From Rhodanobacter sp. (lineage in GTDB: Bacteria; Pseudomonadota; Gammaproteobacteria; Xanthomonadales; Rhodanobacteraceae): 64,000 bases of DNA. Within the stretch, counting starts at the first letter, position 1. Each line of letters begins with the position of its first letter. The notes under the pieces were generated by a model that saw only the letters and a list, made by a program, of their open reading frames with translations, was not told the DNA's origin and searched no databases. The DNA is taken from NCBI GenBank assembly GCA_004298045.1, contig SCRM01000005.1, positions 1-64,000 on the forward strand. The letters run 5' to 3'. Made by a program: the position numbers and the translations under genes. Below are positions 9,247 to 18,839 of this stretch, one piece after another.

Positions 9247-9436
9247 GAAAGCGGCAATTTCCGGTACCGTGCGCGTGCGCTTGGTAAAGGGGCTGCGCGG
9301 CGTGCAGGCGCGGCATCGTCTCAGCGTCAAGGCGTTGGGCCTCAACAAGACCAACGATGTCCGCGAACTGAAGGACAGCCCGCAGGTGCGTGGCCTGATC
9401 AACACGGTCTACTACTTGGTGCGGGTGGAGGAGTAA
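9239..9436 (+). CDS. rpmD: 50S ribosomal protein L30
   Basis: 65 residues from the ATG at 9239, beginning [18 protein letters not shown], which lies within the last codons of rpsE. The ORF track starts ten codons too early. L30 is a small peripheral 50S protein. TGGAGGAGG inside rpsE serves as its ribosome-binding site. Confidence 0.95.
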   Translation: MAKKAAISGTVRVRLVKGLRGVQARHRLSVKALGLNKTNDVRELKDSPQVRGLINTVYYLVRVEE

Positions 9437-9440
9437 TCCG

Positions 9441-9872
9441 ATGCGTCTGAACAACATTCAACCCGCCGCCGGTTCGCGCAAGTCCAAACTGCGTGTGGGT
9501 CGCGGCGTCGGCTCCGGCCTCGGCAAGACGGCGGGGCGCGGCCACAAGGGCCAGCATGCGCGCACGGGCCGCTCCCACACGGTCGGTTTTGAAGGCGGTC
9601 AGATGCCGCTGCAGCGCCGGCTGCCGAAAGTGGGTTTCCGCTCGAAGCTCAAGGCACAGAGCCAGCAGGTGTTCCTGTACCAGATCGCCGCGTTGAAGGA
9701 CGACGTCATCGACGCGATCGCGTTGCACAAGGCGGGGTTGATCGACAGCAACGCACGCAAGGTCAAGGTGGTCCTGAAGGGCGAGATCAAGCGCGCGGTA
9801 AAGTTGTCCGGTCTGCTGGCGACGGCGGGTGCCAAGGCCGCGATTGAAGCGGCCGGCGGCAGCGTGGAGTAA
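9441..9872 (+). CDS. rplO: 50S ribosomal protein L15
   Basis: 143 residues, MRLNNIQPAAGSRKSKLRVG, with the glycine-rich GVGSGLGKTAGRGHKGQHAR extension that runs into the 50S core. Begins four bases after rpmD; GGAGG at the rpmD end acts as its ribosome-binding site. secY follows after five bases. Confidence 0.97.
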   Translation: MRLNNIQPAAGSRKSKLRVGRGVGSGLGKTAGRGHKGQHARTGRSHTVGFEGGQMPLQRRLPKVGFRSKLKAQSQQVFLYQIAALKDDVIDAIALHKAGLIDSNARKVKVVLKGEIKRAVKLSGLLATAGAKAAIEAAGGSVE

Positions 9873-9877
9873 TCGCG

Positions 9878-11215
9878 GTGGCTCAAGCCAAGGGCAACAA
9901 CGCACTCGGCAAACTGGGCAAGCTCACGGAGCTGCGCCAGCGCATCCTGTTTGTGGTGGGCGCGCTCGCTGTGTTTCGTCTGGGCTCCTTCATTCCGGTG
10001 CCGGGTGTCAATCCTGACGCCATGAGCAACCTGGTGAACGGCAGCGGCCTGATGGACATGTTCAACATGTTCTCGGGTGGCGCGCTGGAGCGGTTCTCGG
10101 TATTTGCCTTGGGCGTGATTCCGTACATCTCGGCATCCATTGTGGTGCAGATGATGGGGTCGGTGGTGCCCAGCTTGCAGCAGCTGCGCAAGGAAGGTGA
10201 GGCCGGCAAACGCAAGATGACGATGTATACCCGCATCGGCACCGTTGGCTTGGCACTGTTCCAATCGTTCGGCATTGCGGTGGCGCTGCAAAAGCAAGTT
10301 GCGGCGGGTGGCGCTCCAGTCGTCTACACGCCCGGTTTCGGTTTTGTGTTCGCCTCGGTGGTGGGCCTGACGGCGGGCACCATGTTCCTGATGTGGATTG
10401 GCGAGCAAATGACCGAGCGCGGCATTGGCAACGGTATCTCGCTGCTGATCTTCGCGGGCATCGTGGCGGGTTTGCCGGGTGCGGTCGTGCAGACGCTCAA
10501 CATGTCCGGCAACGGTGAGCTGTCGGTGCTGATGCTCCTGATCGTGGTGGTGGTGGTGCTTGGCGTGACCGCGTTTTGCGTGTTCATGGAACGCGCGCAA
10601 CGGCGGATAACGGTGAATTACGCACGCCGCTCGGGCGGCGCGCGCGCCTACCAGAACCAAAGCTCCAACCTGCCGCTCAAGATCAACATGTCGGGCGTCA
10701 TCCCGCCGATCTTTGCGTCAAGCCTGTTGATGTTCCCGGCGACGGCGGCGAGCTGGTTTGGCTCCGGTACCGACGCGGGCTGGTTTGGCAGCACGCTGCA
10801 GCGCCTGGGGCAGATGCTGACGCCGGGCGAGCCGGTGTACGAGATCGTCTCGGCGACATTGGTGATTGGTTTCGCATTCTTCTACACGGCGATCGTGTTC
10901 AACGCCGACGAGACGGCCGACAACCTCAAGCGTTCAGGCGCGTTGATTCCGGGCATTCGTCCGGGCAAATCGACCGCCAGCTACATTGACGCGGTGATGA
11001 CCCGCTTGACGGCGGTTGGCGCGCTGTACCTCGCGCTGGTCTGTTTCGTGCCGTCGTTCATGCAGAAATTCTGGCATGTGCCGTTCTACTTCGGCGGAAC
11101 GTCGCTGCTGATCGTGGTGGTGGTGGTGATGGATTTCACCGCGCAAGTGCAGGCACACCTCGTCAGTCACCAGTACGAAAGTCTGCTCAAGAAGGCCAAT
11201 CTCCGACGCAACTAG
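9878..11215 (+). CDS. secY: preprotein translocase subunit SecY
   Basis: 445 residues with about ten transmembrane helices; the central channel of the Sec translocon in the inner membrane. The GTG at 9878 (GGAG nine bases upstream) gives the family N-terminus. Recognisable pieces are the plug region, IPYISASIVVQMM and the cytoplasmic loop GIRPGKSTASYID. rpmJ, often found after secY, is absent; 137 bases separate secY from rpsM. Confidence 0.97.
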   Translation: MAQAKGNNALGKLGKLTELRQRILFVVGALAVFRLGSFIPVPGVNPDAMSNLVNGSGLMDMFNMFSGGALERFSVFALGVIPYISASIVVQMMGSVVPSLQQLRKEGEAGKRKMTMYTRIGTVGLALFQSFGIAVALQKQVAAGGAPVVYTPGFGFVFASVVGLTAGTMFLMWIGEQMTERGIGNGISLLIFAGIVAGLPGAVVQTLNMSGNGELSVLMLLIVVVVVLGVTAFCVFMERAQRRITVNYARRSGGARAYQNQSSNLPLKINMSGVIPPIFASSLLMFPATAASWFGSGTDAGWFGSTLQRLGQMLTPGEPVYEIVSATLVIGFAFFYTAIVFNADETADNLKRSGALIPGIRPGKSTASYIDAVMTRLTAVGALYLALVCFVPSFMQKFWHVPFYFGGTSLLIVVVVVMDFTAQVQAHLVSHQYESLLKKANLRRN

Positions 11216-11281
11216 TGGCTGCTGGGGCGCATGGGACAGGTCGTTGGATGGAATACGCGCGGGCGGTAGATGCCGCGTGGC

Positions 11282-11310
11282 TTCCCTGTCAAGCTGTTTT
11301 TGGTTAAGAT
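11282..11310 (+). promoter_or_regulatory. candidate alpha-operon promoter
   Basis: TTCCCT and TAAGAT, 17 bases apart, lie in the secY-rpsM spacer. A start near 11317 would leave a leader of about 35 nt before rpsM. This parallels the TTCCCA-17-TATACT promoter proposed for rpsJ. Confidence 0.4.
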
Positions 11311-11352
11311 TGCGCGTTTACCGCGCACGAAACGCATCGGAGAGTACGCATC

Positions 11353-11709
11353 ATGGCGCGCATCGCGGGTGTCAATTTGCCGGTCCAGAAGCATGTCTGG
11401 GTCGGCCTGCAGAGTATTTTCGGTATCGGTCGCAGCCGGGCCAAGAAGGTTTGTGCCGACGCTGGTGTGGCGCCGACCACCCAGATCAAGTCGCTCAGCG
11501 AAGGCGAGGTGGAAAAGCTCCGCCAAGAAGTCGCCAAGTATGTGGTCGAGGGTGATCTGCGACGCGAGGTGGGCATGTCGATCAAGCGCCTGATGGATCT
11601 GGGCTGCTATCGCGGCCTGCGTCATCGTCGCGGCTTGCCGGTGCGCGGTCAGCGCACGCGTACCAACGCACGTACCCGCAAGGGTCCGCGTCGCGCCATC
11701 AAAAAGTAA
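11353..11709 (+). CDS. rpsM: 30S ribosomal protein S13
   Basis: 118 residues, [20 protein letters not shown], the S13 head protein that contacts the P-site tRNA and the subunit bridge. The helix-two-turn-helix core and the basic C-terminal tail ([18 protein letters not shown]) are complete. First gene of the alpha operon, with GGAGAG upstream. Confidence 0.97.
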   Translation: MARIAGVNLPVQKHVWVGLQSIFGIGRSRAKKVCADAGVAPTTQIKSLSEGEVEKLRQEVAKYVVEGDLRREVGMSIKRLMDLGCYRGLRHRRGLPVRGQRTRTNARTRKGPRRAIKK

Positions 11710-11721
11710 ACGGATCGAATC

Positions 11722-12108
11722 ATGGCCAAGCCAGTCAAGACCAAGAAGAAGATCAAGCGTGTCGTCACGGATGCCGTGGCCCACGTGCAGGCCTCCTTCA
11801 ACAACACCATCGTCACCATCACCGATCGCCAGGGCAATGCATTGTCGTGGGCCACGGCAGGTGGTGCGGGTTTCCGCGGTTCGCGCAAGTCGACGCCGTT
11901 TGCCGCCCAGGTCGCCGCCGAAAAGGCCGGGCGTGCCGCCGGCGATTACGGCGTGAAGACGGTCGAAGTGCGCATCAAGGGCCCCGGCCCCGGCCGCGAA
12001 TCTGCGGTGCGTTCGCTGAACGCCTTGGGCTACAAGGTGCTCAACATCATTGACGTGACGCCGATTCCGCACAACGGCTGCCGTCCCCCCAAGAAGCGTC
12101 GAGTCTGA
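11722..12108 (+). CDS. rpsK: 30S ribosomal protein S11
   Basis: 128 residues. S11 forms the platform with S6 and S18. The signature [20 protein letters not shown] and the end [10 protein letters not shown] are typical. Starts 12 bases after rpsM. Confidence 0.97.
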   Translation: MAKPVKTKKKIKRVVTDAVAHVQASFNNTIVTITDRQGNALSWATAGGAGFRGSRKSTPFAAQVAAEKAGRAAGDYGVKTVEVRIKGPGPGRESAVRSLNALGYKVLNIIDVTPIPHNGCRPPKKRRV

Positions 12109-12120
12109 AGGAGCATACCC

Positions 12121-12747
12121 ATGGCCCGTTATCGTGGAGCTACCTGCAAGCTCGCGCGTCGCGAAGGCGCAGATCTCAGCCTGAAGAGCCCGGCCCGCGC
12201 GGTCGACTCCAAGTGCAAGCTGGAAAACAAGCCCGGCCAGCATGGCGCGAACAAGCGCATGCGCTTGTCGGACTACGCCGTGCAGTTGCGCGAAAAGCAG
12301 AAGGTCAAGCGCATCTATGGTGTGCTTGAGCGCCAGTTCGGCAACTACTACACCAAGGCCACCACCATCAAGGGCAACACGGGCGAAAACCTGTTGCGCC
12401 TGCTGGAGTGCCGCCTGGACAACGTCGTATACCGCATGGGCTTCGCGGTGACCCGCGCCCAGGCGCGCCAGTTAGTCGCCCACAAGGCGGTGCTGGTCAA
12501 CGGCAAGAAGGTCAACATTCCGTCGTTCCAGATCAAGCCGGGCGACGCGGTGGCGCTGACGGAGCGCGCGCGCAACCAGTTGCGCGTGCAGGAAGCGGCG
12601 ACCGTGTTCGACACCATGGACCTGCGTCCGGGCTGGGTCGAGGTCGACAGCAAGAAATTCGAGGGCACGTTCAAGTCAGTGCCGGATCGCGGCGATCTGC
12701 CGACCGACATCAATGAATCGTTGATCGTCGAGCTTTATTCGAAGTAA
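12121..12747 (+). CDS. rpsD: 30S ribosomal protein S4
   Basis: 208 residues, [21 protein letters not shown]4 nucleates 30S assembly; in E. coli it is also the alpha-operon repressor. The S4 RNA-binding domain is at about residues 97-160 ([20 protein letters not shown]). This is the version without the zinc cysteine cluster. AAGGAG precedes it. Confidence 0.97.
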   Translation: MARYRGATCKLARREGADLSLKSPARAVDSKCKLENKPGQHGANKRMRLSDYAVQLREKQKVKRIYGVLERQFGNYYTKATTIKGNTGENLLRLLECRLDNVVYRMGFAVTRAQARQLVAHKAVLVNGKKVNIPSFQIKPGDAVALTERARNQLRVQEAATVFDTMDLRPGWVEVDSKKFEGTFKSVPDRGDLPTDINESLIVELYSK

Positions 12748-12762
12748 TCATCGGAGCTCTGC

Positions 12763-13761
12763 ATGGCAGTTTCGTCAACTAGCGTGCTGCGTCCGCGCGG
12801 CCTTACCGTCGAACAGCTCGGAGCCAATCGTGCCAAGGTGGTGGTCGAGCCGCTGGAGCGCGGCTTCGGACACACCCTGGGCAATGCACTGCGGCGGGTG
12901 TTGTTGTCGTCCATTCCGGGCAGCGCGATCGTCGAGGTTGAAATCGATGGCGTGCTGCACGAGTACACCACGCTTGAGGGTTTGCAGGAGGACGTCATCG
13001 AAGTCCTGCTGAACCTCAAGGGCATCGCGATTCGCCAGCATACCGGTGAAGAGGTGGTGCTGACCTTGAGCAAGAAAGGCAAGGGTGTGGTTACGGCCGG
13101 GGATATCGTGCTCGATCATACGGTCGAGGTTATCAATCCCGAGCACGTGATCTGCCACTTGACCAAGGACATCACGCTCAACATGCGGCTCAAGGTGCGG
13201 CGCGGCATCGGCTATCAGCCGGCCAGCATGCGCCAGCATCCGGACGACGAGGCGCGTCCGATCGGTCGTCTGCAGCTTGACGCCTCGTTCGGTCCGATCC
13301 TCAAGGTGGCCTACGAGGTCGACGCCGCGCGCGTCGAGCAGCGCACCAACCTCGACAAGCTGGTGCTGGACATCGAGACCAACGGCACGATCGGTGCCGA
13401 GGACGCGGTGCGCAAGGCAGCCGAGATCATCAATGACCAGCTGTCGGTGTTCGGCGACTTCTCGCATCGCGAGAGCGCGACCGACAAGGCGGAAAAGAGC
13501 GGTTTCGATCCGCTGCTGCTGCGTCCGATCGACGATCTCGAGCTCACCGTGCGTTCGGCCAACTGCCTCAAGGCCGAGAGCATTTATTACATCGGTGATC
13601 TGGTGCAGAAGACCGAGGTGGAGTTGCTCAAGACGCCAAACCTCGGCAAGAAGTCGCTCACCGAAATCAAGGATGTGCTTGGCTCGCGTGGCCTCGCACT
13701 GGGCATGAAGCTCGAAAACTGGCCGCCGGCCGGCATTTCGCACGGCATGCAGTTGGGTTGA
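12763..13761 (+). CDS. rpoA: DNA-directed RNA polymerase alpha subunit
   Basis: 332 residues. The N-terminal dimerisation domain (to about 235) includes [20 protein letters not shown]; the C-terminal UP-element domain (about 250-320) includes [19 protein letters not shown]. Alpha scaffolds polymerase assembly and receives activator contacts. The TGA is followed after five bases by a heptad repeat, so rplQ is displaced by 173 bases. Confidence 0.97.
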   Translation: MAVSSTSVLRPRGLTVEQLGANRAKVVVEPLERGFGHTLGNALRRVLLSSIPGSAIVEVEIDGVLHEYTTLEGLQEDVIEVLLNLKGIAIRQHTGEEVVLTLSKKGKGVVTAGDIVLDHTVEVINPEHVICHLTKDITLNMRLKVRRGIGYQPASMRQHPDDEARPIGRLQLDASFGPILKVAYEVDAARVEQRTNLDKLVLDIETNGTIGAEDAVRKAAEIINDQLSVFGDFSHRESATDKAEKSGFDPLLLRPIDDLELTVRSANCLKAESIYYIGDLVQKTEVELLKTPNLGKKSLTEIKDVLGSRGLALGMKLENWPPAGISHGMQLG

Positions 13762-13764
13762 CAG

Positions 13765-13857
13765 CCGGGGTTCGGGAGTAGGGATTGGGGATTCGACAAA
13801 GCATGTCCTCGCGAGTGCGTGGCTGTTTCGAATCTCGAATCCCCCACGTCGAATCCC
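13765..13857 (+). repeat. GGGATTC-heptad hairpin between rpoA and rplQ
   Basis: Left arm GCCGGGGTTCGGGAGTAGGG plus ATTGGGGATTCGACAAAGC; right arm TTTCGAATCTCGAATCCCCC plus CGTCGAATCCC. It begins just after the rpoA stop, on the coding strand, like the copies after tuf, rplR and map. The remaining spacer to rplQ (13858-13934) holds a weak AGGTCGG/CCGGCCT hairpin. Confidence 0.8.
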
Positions 13858-13934
13858 AGGTTTCATAAGCGGGCAACCGCGGGAGGTCGGACACAAGTGC
13901 CGGCCTTTCATAACAACAGACAGAGAGAATTCCC

Positions 13935-14321
13935 ATGCGCCACCTTTACTCCGGACGCAAGCTCAATCGCACTACGGCTCATCGTGAGTCGATGTTCAAG
14001 AACATGGCGTCGTCGTTGTTCAAGCACGAGCTGATCCGTACCACCTTGCCCAAGGCCAAGGAGCTGCGCCGGGTTGCCGAGCCGCTCATCACGTTGTCCA
14101 AGACCGACAGCGTCGCCAACCGTCGCCTGGCGTTTTCGCGCCTGCGCGACAAGGAAGCGGTGGGCAAGCTGTTCGTCGAGCTGGGGCCGCGTTACCGCGA
14201 GCGTGCCGGCGGTTACCTGCGGATCCTGAAGTGCGGTTTCCGTGACGGCGACAATGCGCCGATGGCCTACGTCGAACTGGTCGGTCGCCCGCAGGCACAG
14301 GCGGAAGCCGAAGCCGAGTAA
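13935..14321 (+). CDS. rplQ: 50S ribosomal protein L17
   Basis: 128 residues, [20 protein letters not shown], near the 50S exit side. The C-terminus is an alanine/glutamate-rich tail (QAQAEAEAE). Last gene of the alpha operon; the start is preceded by AGAGAGAATTCCC, a weak ribosome-binding site. A strong terminator follows after 39 bases. Confidence 0.97.
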   Translation: MRHLYSGRKLNRTTAHRESMFKNMASSLFKHELIRTTLPKAKELRRVAEPLITLSKTDSVANRRLAFSRLRDKEAVGKLFVELGPRYRERAGGYLRILKCGFRDGDNAPMAYVELVGRPQAQAEAEAE

Positions 14322-14360
14322 GGTTGCACCATATGCGGACGTTTATACGTCCGAACGAGA

Positions 14361-14389
14361 CCCCGACCGGGCAACTGGCCGGGGTTTTT
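14361..14389 (+). terminator. intrinsic terminator of the alpha operon
   Basis: CCCCGACCGG-GCAA-CTGGCCGGGG forms a stem with one mismatch and one G-U, followed by TTTTT. A second small palindrome, CGGACG-TTTATA-CGTCCG (14336-14353), lies just upstream. Together they close the r-protein supercluster. Confidence 0.85.
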
Positions 14390-14476
14390 CGCCTTGTGCC
14401 GGCACGGCACGAGCGCGAGTGCTGACAGCATGCGGCAAAGCGGTTAACGTCGCAGTTTTCCGGTCGTGGCTTGAGC

Positions 14477-14998
14477 ATGAATCCCTTGCGTTGGTCGTTC
14501 CGCTTCAGCTTCCTGGCGGGCTTTCTCGTGTGTGCCGGGCTGATCGCGTTTGCGCTGTACGCACAATACGTGTTGCTGATGGATCCCTGCCCGCTATGTA
14601 TCCTGCAGCGCGTGGTCTTCATTGCGCTCGGCGTCGTGTTCCTGATCGGTGGCCTGCACGCGCCGCGCGGCGGTGGACGCTGGGTGTACGCGGTGCTGAC
14701 GGCGGCCGTTGCCATCATTGGTGCCGGCATTGCCGTCCGCCATCTGTGGATTCAATCACTACCGCCGGGTGCGGTGGCGAGCTGCGGCGCGCCGCTTGGT
14801 TATCTGCTGGAGACCCGTGCCAGCAACGGCGGGCTTGTTGCCGTGCTGCTGAAGGTATTGTCCGGCTCGGGCGAGTGCGCGGCGGTACAACCGATTCTGG
14901 GGTTGTCGATGCCGTGGTGGTCGTTGATCTGGTTCGTGCTGCTTGGCGCCTGGGCAATTGTTGCCGGCCGCAACCGGGCGAAGGGAGTCGGCGCATGA
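14477..14998 (+). CDS. dsbB: disulfide bond formation protein DsbB
   Basis: 173 residues, four transmembrane helices. DsbB reoxidises DsbA and passes electrons to quinone. The first periplasmic loop has C38-P-L-C41 (MDPCPLCILQR) and the second loop the pair C103/C134, so both redox pairs are present. The ATG at 14477 is chosen; a TTG two codons earlier is the track start. The stop overlaps the next gene (ATGA), a coupling with DAHP synthase that has no obvious functional reason. Confidence 0.92.
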   Translation: MNPLRWSFRFSFLAGFLVCAGLIAFALYAQYVLLMDPCPLCILQRVVFIALGVVFLIGGLHAPRGGGRWVYAVLTAAVAIIGAGIAVRHLWIQSLPPGAVASCGAPLGYLLETRASNGGLVAVLLKVLSGSGECAAVQPILGLSMPWWSLIWFVLLGAWAIVAGRNRAKGVGA

Positions 14999-16356
14999 AG
15001 GCGGGGGTGCCCGATATGCGTCCGGCCGAGTGGGCACCAAGTTCCTGGCGCAGCTGCCCGGCGCTGCAGCAACCGCATTACGAAGATGCTGACGAACTGG
15101 CCGCGGCGTTGGCGAAGCTTGCGGCGCAACCGCCACTGGTGACCTCGTGGGAAGTATTGGCGCTCAAGCAGGGGCTGGCCGAGGCGCAGGAGGGCAAGCG
15201 GTTTTTGTTGCAGGGCGGTGATTGCGCGGAAAGTTTTGCCGACTGCACCAGCCCGATCATCTCCAACCGACTCAAGGTGCTGCTGCAGATGAGTCTGGTG
15301 CTGGTGCATGGCTTGCAGAAGCCGGTGCTCCGCGTCGGGCGGTTTGCCGGGCAGTACGCCAAGCCGCGGTCGGCGGATACCGAAACGCGTGATGGCGTGA
15401 CGCTCCCCAGTTTTCGCGGTGATGTGGTGAACGGCGCGGCGTTCACCGCGCAGGCACGACGTGCTGATCCGCAGCGACTGATCCGCGCCCACGCGCACTC
15501 GGCGCTGACGATGAATTTTGTGCGCGCACTGATCGGTGGCGGCTTTGCCGACCTGCGGCACCCGGAGTACTGGGATCTGGCCTGGGTCGAGCACTCGCCG
15601 CTCGCCGCCGAGTATCGGCAGATGGTCAAGGCCATCGGCGATTCGCTGCGCTTCATGGAGACGCTGGCTGGGCCGATCGCCGGTTTCTCCAAGGTGGATT
15701 TCTACACTTCGCACGAGGCGCTGCTGCTCGATTACGAGCAGGCGCAGACGCGACTGGTGCCGCGCAACCCCGGCTGGTTCAACCTGTCCACGCACTTTCC
15801 CTGGATCGGCATGCGCACGGCAGCGCTGGATGGCGCGCATGTGGAGTATTTCCGCGGCATCCGCAATCCGATCGGGGTCAAGGTCGGGCCGGGCGTCACG
15901 CCGGAACTGTTGCTGCCGTTGATCGAGCGCCTGAACCCGGACGACGAGCCCGGGCGGCTGACGCTGATCCACCGCATGGGCAACGCCAAAATTGCGGCGG
16001 CGCTGCCCCCGCTGCTCGACGCGGTGAAGCGTTCCGGCCGGCGCGTGTTGTGGGTGGCCGACCCGATGCATGGCAACACCGAAAACACCTCGAACGGCTA
16101 CAAGACGCGACGCTTCGACAATATTCGCGGCGAGCTCGAGCAGGCGTTCGACATCCACGCCGCGGCCGGTACGCAATTGGGCGGCGTGCATCTGGAACTG
16201 ACCGGCGAGGATGTCACCGAGTGCACCGGTGGCGCGCGCGGCTTGTCCGAGGCCGATCTGGAACGGGCCTACAAGTCGATGGTCGACCCACGGCTCAACT
16301 ACGAGCAGTCGCTGGAGCTGGCGATGCTGATCGTGCGCAAGTCGGTGCGCGGGTAG
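14995..16356 (+). CDS. class II 3-deoxy-7-phosphoheptulonate synthase
   Basis: 453 residues. It condenses phosphoenolpyruvate and erythrose 4-phosphate, the first step of the shikimate pathway. Class II (plant/mycobacterial type) features are LLQGGDCAESF near the N-terminus, RVGRFAGQYAKPRS, the RNPIGVKVGP and WVADPMHGNT blocks, and HLELTGEDVTECTGG near the end. The start overlaps the dsbB stop; the very long upstream extension in the track is a shadow. How it is feedback controlled cannot be read from the sequence. Confidence 0.95.
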   Translation: MKAGVPDMRPAEWAPSSWRSCPALQQPHYEDADELAAALAKLAAQPPLVTSWEVLALKQGLAEAQEGKRFLLQGGDCAESFADCTSPIISNRLKVLLQMSLVLVHGLQKPVLRVGRFAGQYAKPRSADTETRDGVTLPSFRGDVVNGAAFTAQARRADPQRLIRAHAHSALTMNFVRALIGGGFADLRHPEYWDLAWVEHSPLAAEYRQMVKAIGDSLRFMETLAGPIAGFSKVDFYTSHEALLLDYEQAQTRLVPRNPGWFNLSTHFPWIGMRTAALDGAHVEYFRGIRNPIGVKVGPGVTPELLLPLIERLNPDDEPGRLTLIHRMGNAKIAAALPPLLDAVKRSGRRVLWVADPMHGNTENTSNGYKTRRFDNIRGELEQAFDIHAAAGTQLGGVHLELTGEDVTECTGGARGLSEADLERAYKSMVDPRLNYEQSLELAMLIVRKSVRG

Positions 16357-16377
16357 GTAATCGGCGTCACTGGCTGA

Positions 16378-16418
16378 CTTTCCGATTCCCTATTTTCCAT
16401 TCCCGATTCCAGGTCCCT
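16378..16418 (-). repeat. GGGAATC-type heptad repeat at the amidase 3' end
   Basis: On the - strand: GGACCTGGAATCGGGAATGG, then AAAATAGGGAATCGGAAAG. Only one arm is clear. The amidase stop codon (TAG) lies inside it, so the repeat encodes the last residues of that protein. This is the GGGAATC variant of the heptad. Confidence 0.6.
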
Positions 16419-17982
16419 TGAGGAATTTCGGCGGCTGCCACGCATGCGTGTGCTGTTCGAAACCGTAGGCGATCTCGATCAGCTTCGGCTCGCTCCACTT
16501 CGCGCCGAACAATACGATGCCGACGGGCAGGTCATGGGCCCAGCCGGCGGGCACGGTGATCGACGGGTAGCCGGCAACGGCGGCTGGCTGCGAAACGCCG
16601 CCGATGGTCGGGTCGCCGCTCACCACGTGGTCGCCAAGGATGAGATCGGTAGTGAACGCCGGCCCCCACGAGGGTGCCAGCAAGGCGTCGAGGTGGTGGG
16701 CCTTGAGTGCGGCGTCGATACCTTCCGGGCCAGCGAACTTTTTCGCTTTCGCCAGTGCCGTGCGATAGGCGGCGTCGGTGAGCGGCCCCTTTGCCTCGGC
16801 CTGCTCGAACAACTCCTGCCCGAACCACGGCATCTCCTGCGCGGCATGGGTCGTGTCAAAGGCAATGAGGTCCGCGAGCGCGTGCACCGGCAACCCGGTG
16901 CGCGTGGCGAGGTAGGCGTTCACGTCGTGCTTGAAGTCGTACAGCAGCACGGTCATTTCCGGTGCACTGAGATCGCGCAGGTGCGGCAGCGTCACCGGGT
17001 CGATCACGATCGCGCCTTGCGCACGCATGGCGGCAATGGCGGCATCCAGCACGCGGTCGGCGTTCGGCTCGTTGCCGGCCAGCTCGCGCACCACGCCGAT
17101 GCGCTTGCGCTTGAGTCCATTCAGGTCGAGAAACCGGGTGTAGTCGGTGGCGTGCCGGTCGGCTTCCGCTGTAGCCGGATCGCGCGGGTCGCTGCCGGCA
17201 ATCACCGTGAGCAGCGCGGCGGCATCGGCCACGCCGCGCGCCATCGGGCCGGCGGTGTCCTGGTTGGCGCTGATCGGCACGATGCCGGCGCGGCTCACCA
17301 GACCCAGCGTGGGCTTGATGCCGACCAGGCCCGTCATCGACGCCGGGCAGAGTATCGAACCGTCGGTTTCGGTCCCGATCGCCACCGTAGCGAGCCCAGC
17401 GGCCACCGCGGCCGCCGAGCCGGCGCTCGATCCGCACGGGTTGCGGTCGAGCATGTAGGGGTTGCGGGTTTGCCCACCGACACCGCTCCAGCCACTGGAG
17501 GCGTGATTGGAGCGGAAATTCGCCCACTCGCTCAGGTTGGTCTTGCCAAGGATGACTGCGCCGGCGGCGCGCAACCTGGCGGTGATCGTTGCATCGCGCG
17601 GCGCCGGTGCGGCCATCAACGCGAGCGAGCCGGCGGTGGTGTGTTCGCGGTCGCCGGTGTCGATGTTGTCCTTGAGCAGCACCGGGATGCCGTACAACGG
17701 TCCGTGTTGCGGCGTACGTTTGGCGTCAAGGCTTGCCGCGATGGAGAGCGCGTCAGGGTTGGTTTCCAGCACGGCGCGCAACGTCGGGCCATGGCGGTCG
17801 ATGTGGTCGACGCGGTCGAGAAATTCCTGGGTCAGCGTCTTGCCGGTGAGCTTGCCGGCATCCATGCGCTGCTGCAGCGTGGCGATGGAGGCGTAGGCGG
17901 TTTCCACCTTCTGCGCCGCCAGCGGCGTGCAGGCAAACAAGGTGGCGGCGAGCAAGGTGCAGGCCGGCAGATGCTTCGACAT
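16390..17982 (-). CDS. secreted amidase-signature family hydrolase
   Basis: 530 residues. A signal peptide ([20 protein letters not shown]) precedes an amidase-signature domain with the Ser-cisSer-Lys set: K104 in [10 protein letters not shown]185 in [10 protein letters not shown] and S209 in GTETDGSI. It resembles the GatA-like hydrolases exported by many Xanthomonadales; the substrate is unknown, and the periplasmic location excludes a tRNA role. The start is the ATG at 17982 with AGGGG upstream. The last residues GIGNGK come from a heptad repeat. It converges with the DAHP synthase gene. Confidence 0.88.
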   Translation of the reverse strand: MSKHLPACTLLAATLFACTPLAAQKVETAYASIATLQQRMDAGKLTGKTLTQEFLDRVDHIDRHGPTLRAVLETNPDALSIAASLDAKRTPQHGPLYGIPVLLKDNIDTGDREHTTAGSLALMAAPAPRDATITARLRAAGAVILGKTNLSEWANFRSNHASSGWSGVGGQTRNPYMLDRNPCGSSAGSAAAVAAGLATVAIGTETDGSILCPASMTGLVGIKPTLGLVSRAGIVPISANQDTAGPMARGVADAAALLTVIAGSDPRDPATAEADRHATDYTRFLDLNGLKRKRIGVVRELAGNEPNADRVLDAAIAAMRAQGAIVIDPVTLPHLRDLSAPEMTVLLYDFKHDVNAYLATRTGLPVHALADLIAFDTTHAAQEMPWFGQELFEQAEAKGPLTDAAYRTALAKAKKFAGPEGIDAALKAHHLDALLAPSWGPAFTTDLILGDHVVSGDPTIGGVSQPAAVAGYPSITVPAGWAHDLPVGIVLFGAKWSEPKLIEIAYGFEQHTHAWQPPKFLKGPGIGNGK

Positions 17983-18044
17983 GGCATTCCCCTGTGAGAC
18001 GTTCTCTTGGCAGCATAGCCGCGCATCCGGTGGGGCGGGATGCC

Positions 18045-18050
18045 TATACT
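18045..18050 (+). promoter_or_regulatory. -10 element six bases before the cytochrome c ATG
   Basis: TATACT ends six bases before the ATG at 18057, so transcription would start at or beside the start codon and the mRNA would be leaderless. No good -35 is seen at 17-18 bases, and no Shine-Dalgarno precedes the ATG. Weak evidence on its own. Confidence 0.3.
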
Positions 18051-18056
18051 TCAAGC

Positions 18057-18839
18057 ATGAACCCGTGCCCATCTTGCCGGCCGCGCCACGCCGCCGGCCG
18101 TATCGTGCGCCGCCTTGCGGCGTTGGTGCTTGCATGTGGCGTCGCCACCGTCTGGGCGGCAGCGCCGGACGCACCAACCCTGGCCCCGGCGCCGCCGGTA
18201 CCGAACACCTTGCAGCAGCGCATTGCGGCCTGCGTGGCCTGCCATGGCGAGCATGGCGAGGGCACGCCGGACAGCGGCTTCTTTCCGCGCCTGGCCGGCA
18301 AGCCGGCCGGCTATCTGGCGCGGCAGCTGACCGATTTCCAGCGCGGGCTGCGCAAGTACGCGCCGATGGAATACACCGTGCGCGGGCTCGACCCGGCCTA
18401 TTTGCGCGAGATTGCCGATTACTTCTCGGCGCAGCAGGTGCCATACGTGCGTTCCAAGTTGCCGATCCTGCCGCCGGCTGCGCTTACGCGCGGCGCGCAA
18501 CTGGTGAGCGAGGGTGACGCACGGCGCGGCATCCCGGCGTGCGAGCGTTGCCATGGCAAGCAGTTGACCGGCGTCGAGCCCGACATTCCCGGCCTGGTCG
18601 GCCTGCCGTACGACTACCTCAGTGCACAGCTCGGCGCGTGGCGCACGCATACCCGCGCCACGGTAGCGCCGGATTGCATGGCGCACATCGCCGGCCGCCT
18701 GGATGCCGCCGACATCAGCGCCGTGGCGGCGTGGATCGCCAGTCGCGAATTGCCGGCTGACATGCACGCGCAACCGGCTGGCAGCGTCGACCCGCCGCTG
18801 CGTTGCGGCGTGCTGGCCGGCAGCCAGACCGGCACATGA
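18057..18839 (+). CDS. di-heme cytochrome c (c4-like)
   Basis: 260 residues with an N-terminal membrane/signal segment and two CXXCH heme sites: C59VACH63, followed by GEHGEG, and CERCH near residue 160 followed by GKQLTG. Two fused class I domains make it resemble cytochrome c4 or c553 electron carriers of the periplasm. The start is the ATG at 18057; a GTG 21 codons upstream would crowd the divergent amidase start. It overlaps the next cytochrome gene by ATGA, so the two are one unit. No dehydrogenase is encoded beside them. Confidence 0.88.
   Translation: MNPCPSCRPRHAAGRIVRRLAALVLACGVATVWAAAPDAPTLAPAPPVPNTLQQRIAACVACHGEHGEGTPDSGFFPRLAGKPAGYLARQLTDFQRGLRKYAPMEYTVRGLDPAYLREIADYFSAQQVPYVRSKLPILPPAALTRGAQLVSEGDARRGIPACERCHGKQLTGVEPDIPGLVGLPYDYLSAQLGAWRTHTRATVAPDCMAHIAGRLDAADISAVAAWIASRELPADMHAQPAGSVDPPLRCGVLAGSQTGT

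Noticed and set aside
14242-14994. N-terminal extension of the DAHP synthase ORF
   Set aside because: It runs through dsbB in another frame; the enzyme starts at the ATG overlapping the dsbB stop.
16444-17997. 517-residue + strand ORF opposite the amidase
   Set aside because: Shadow of the amidase-signature gene, whose catalytic residues are clear on the other strand.
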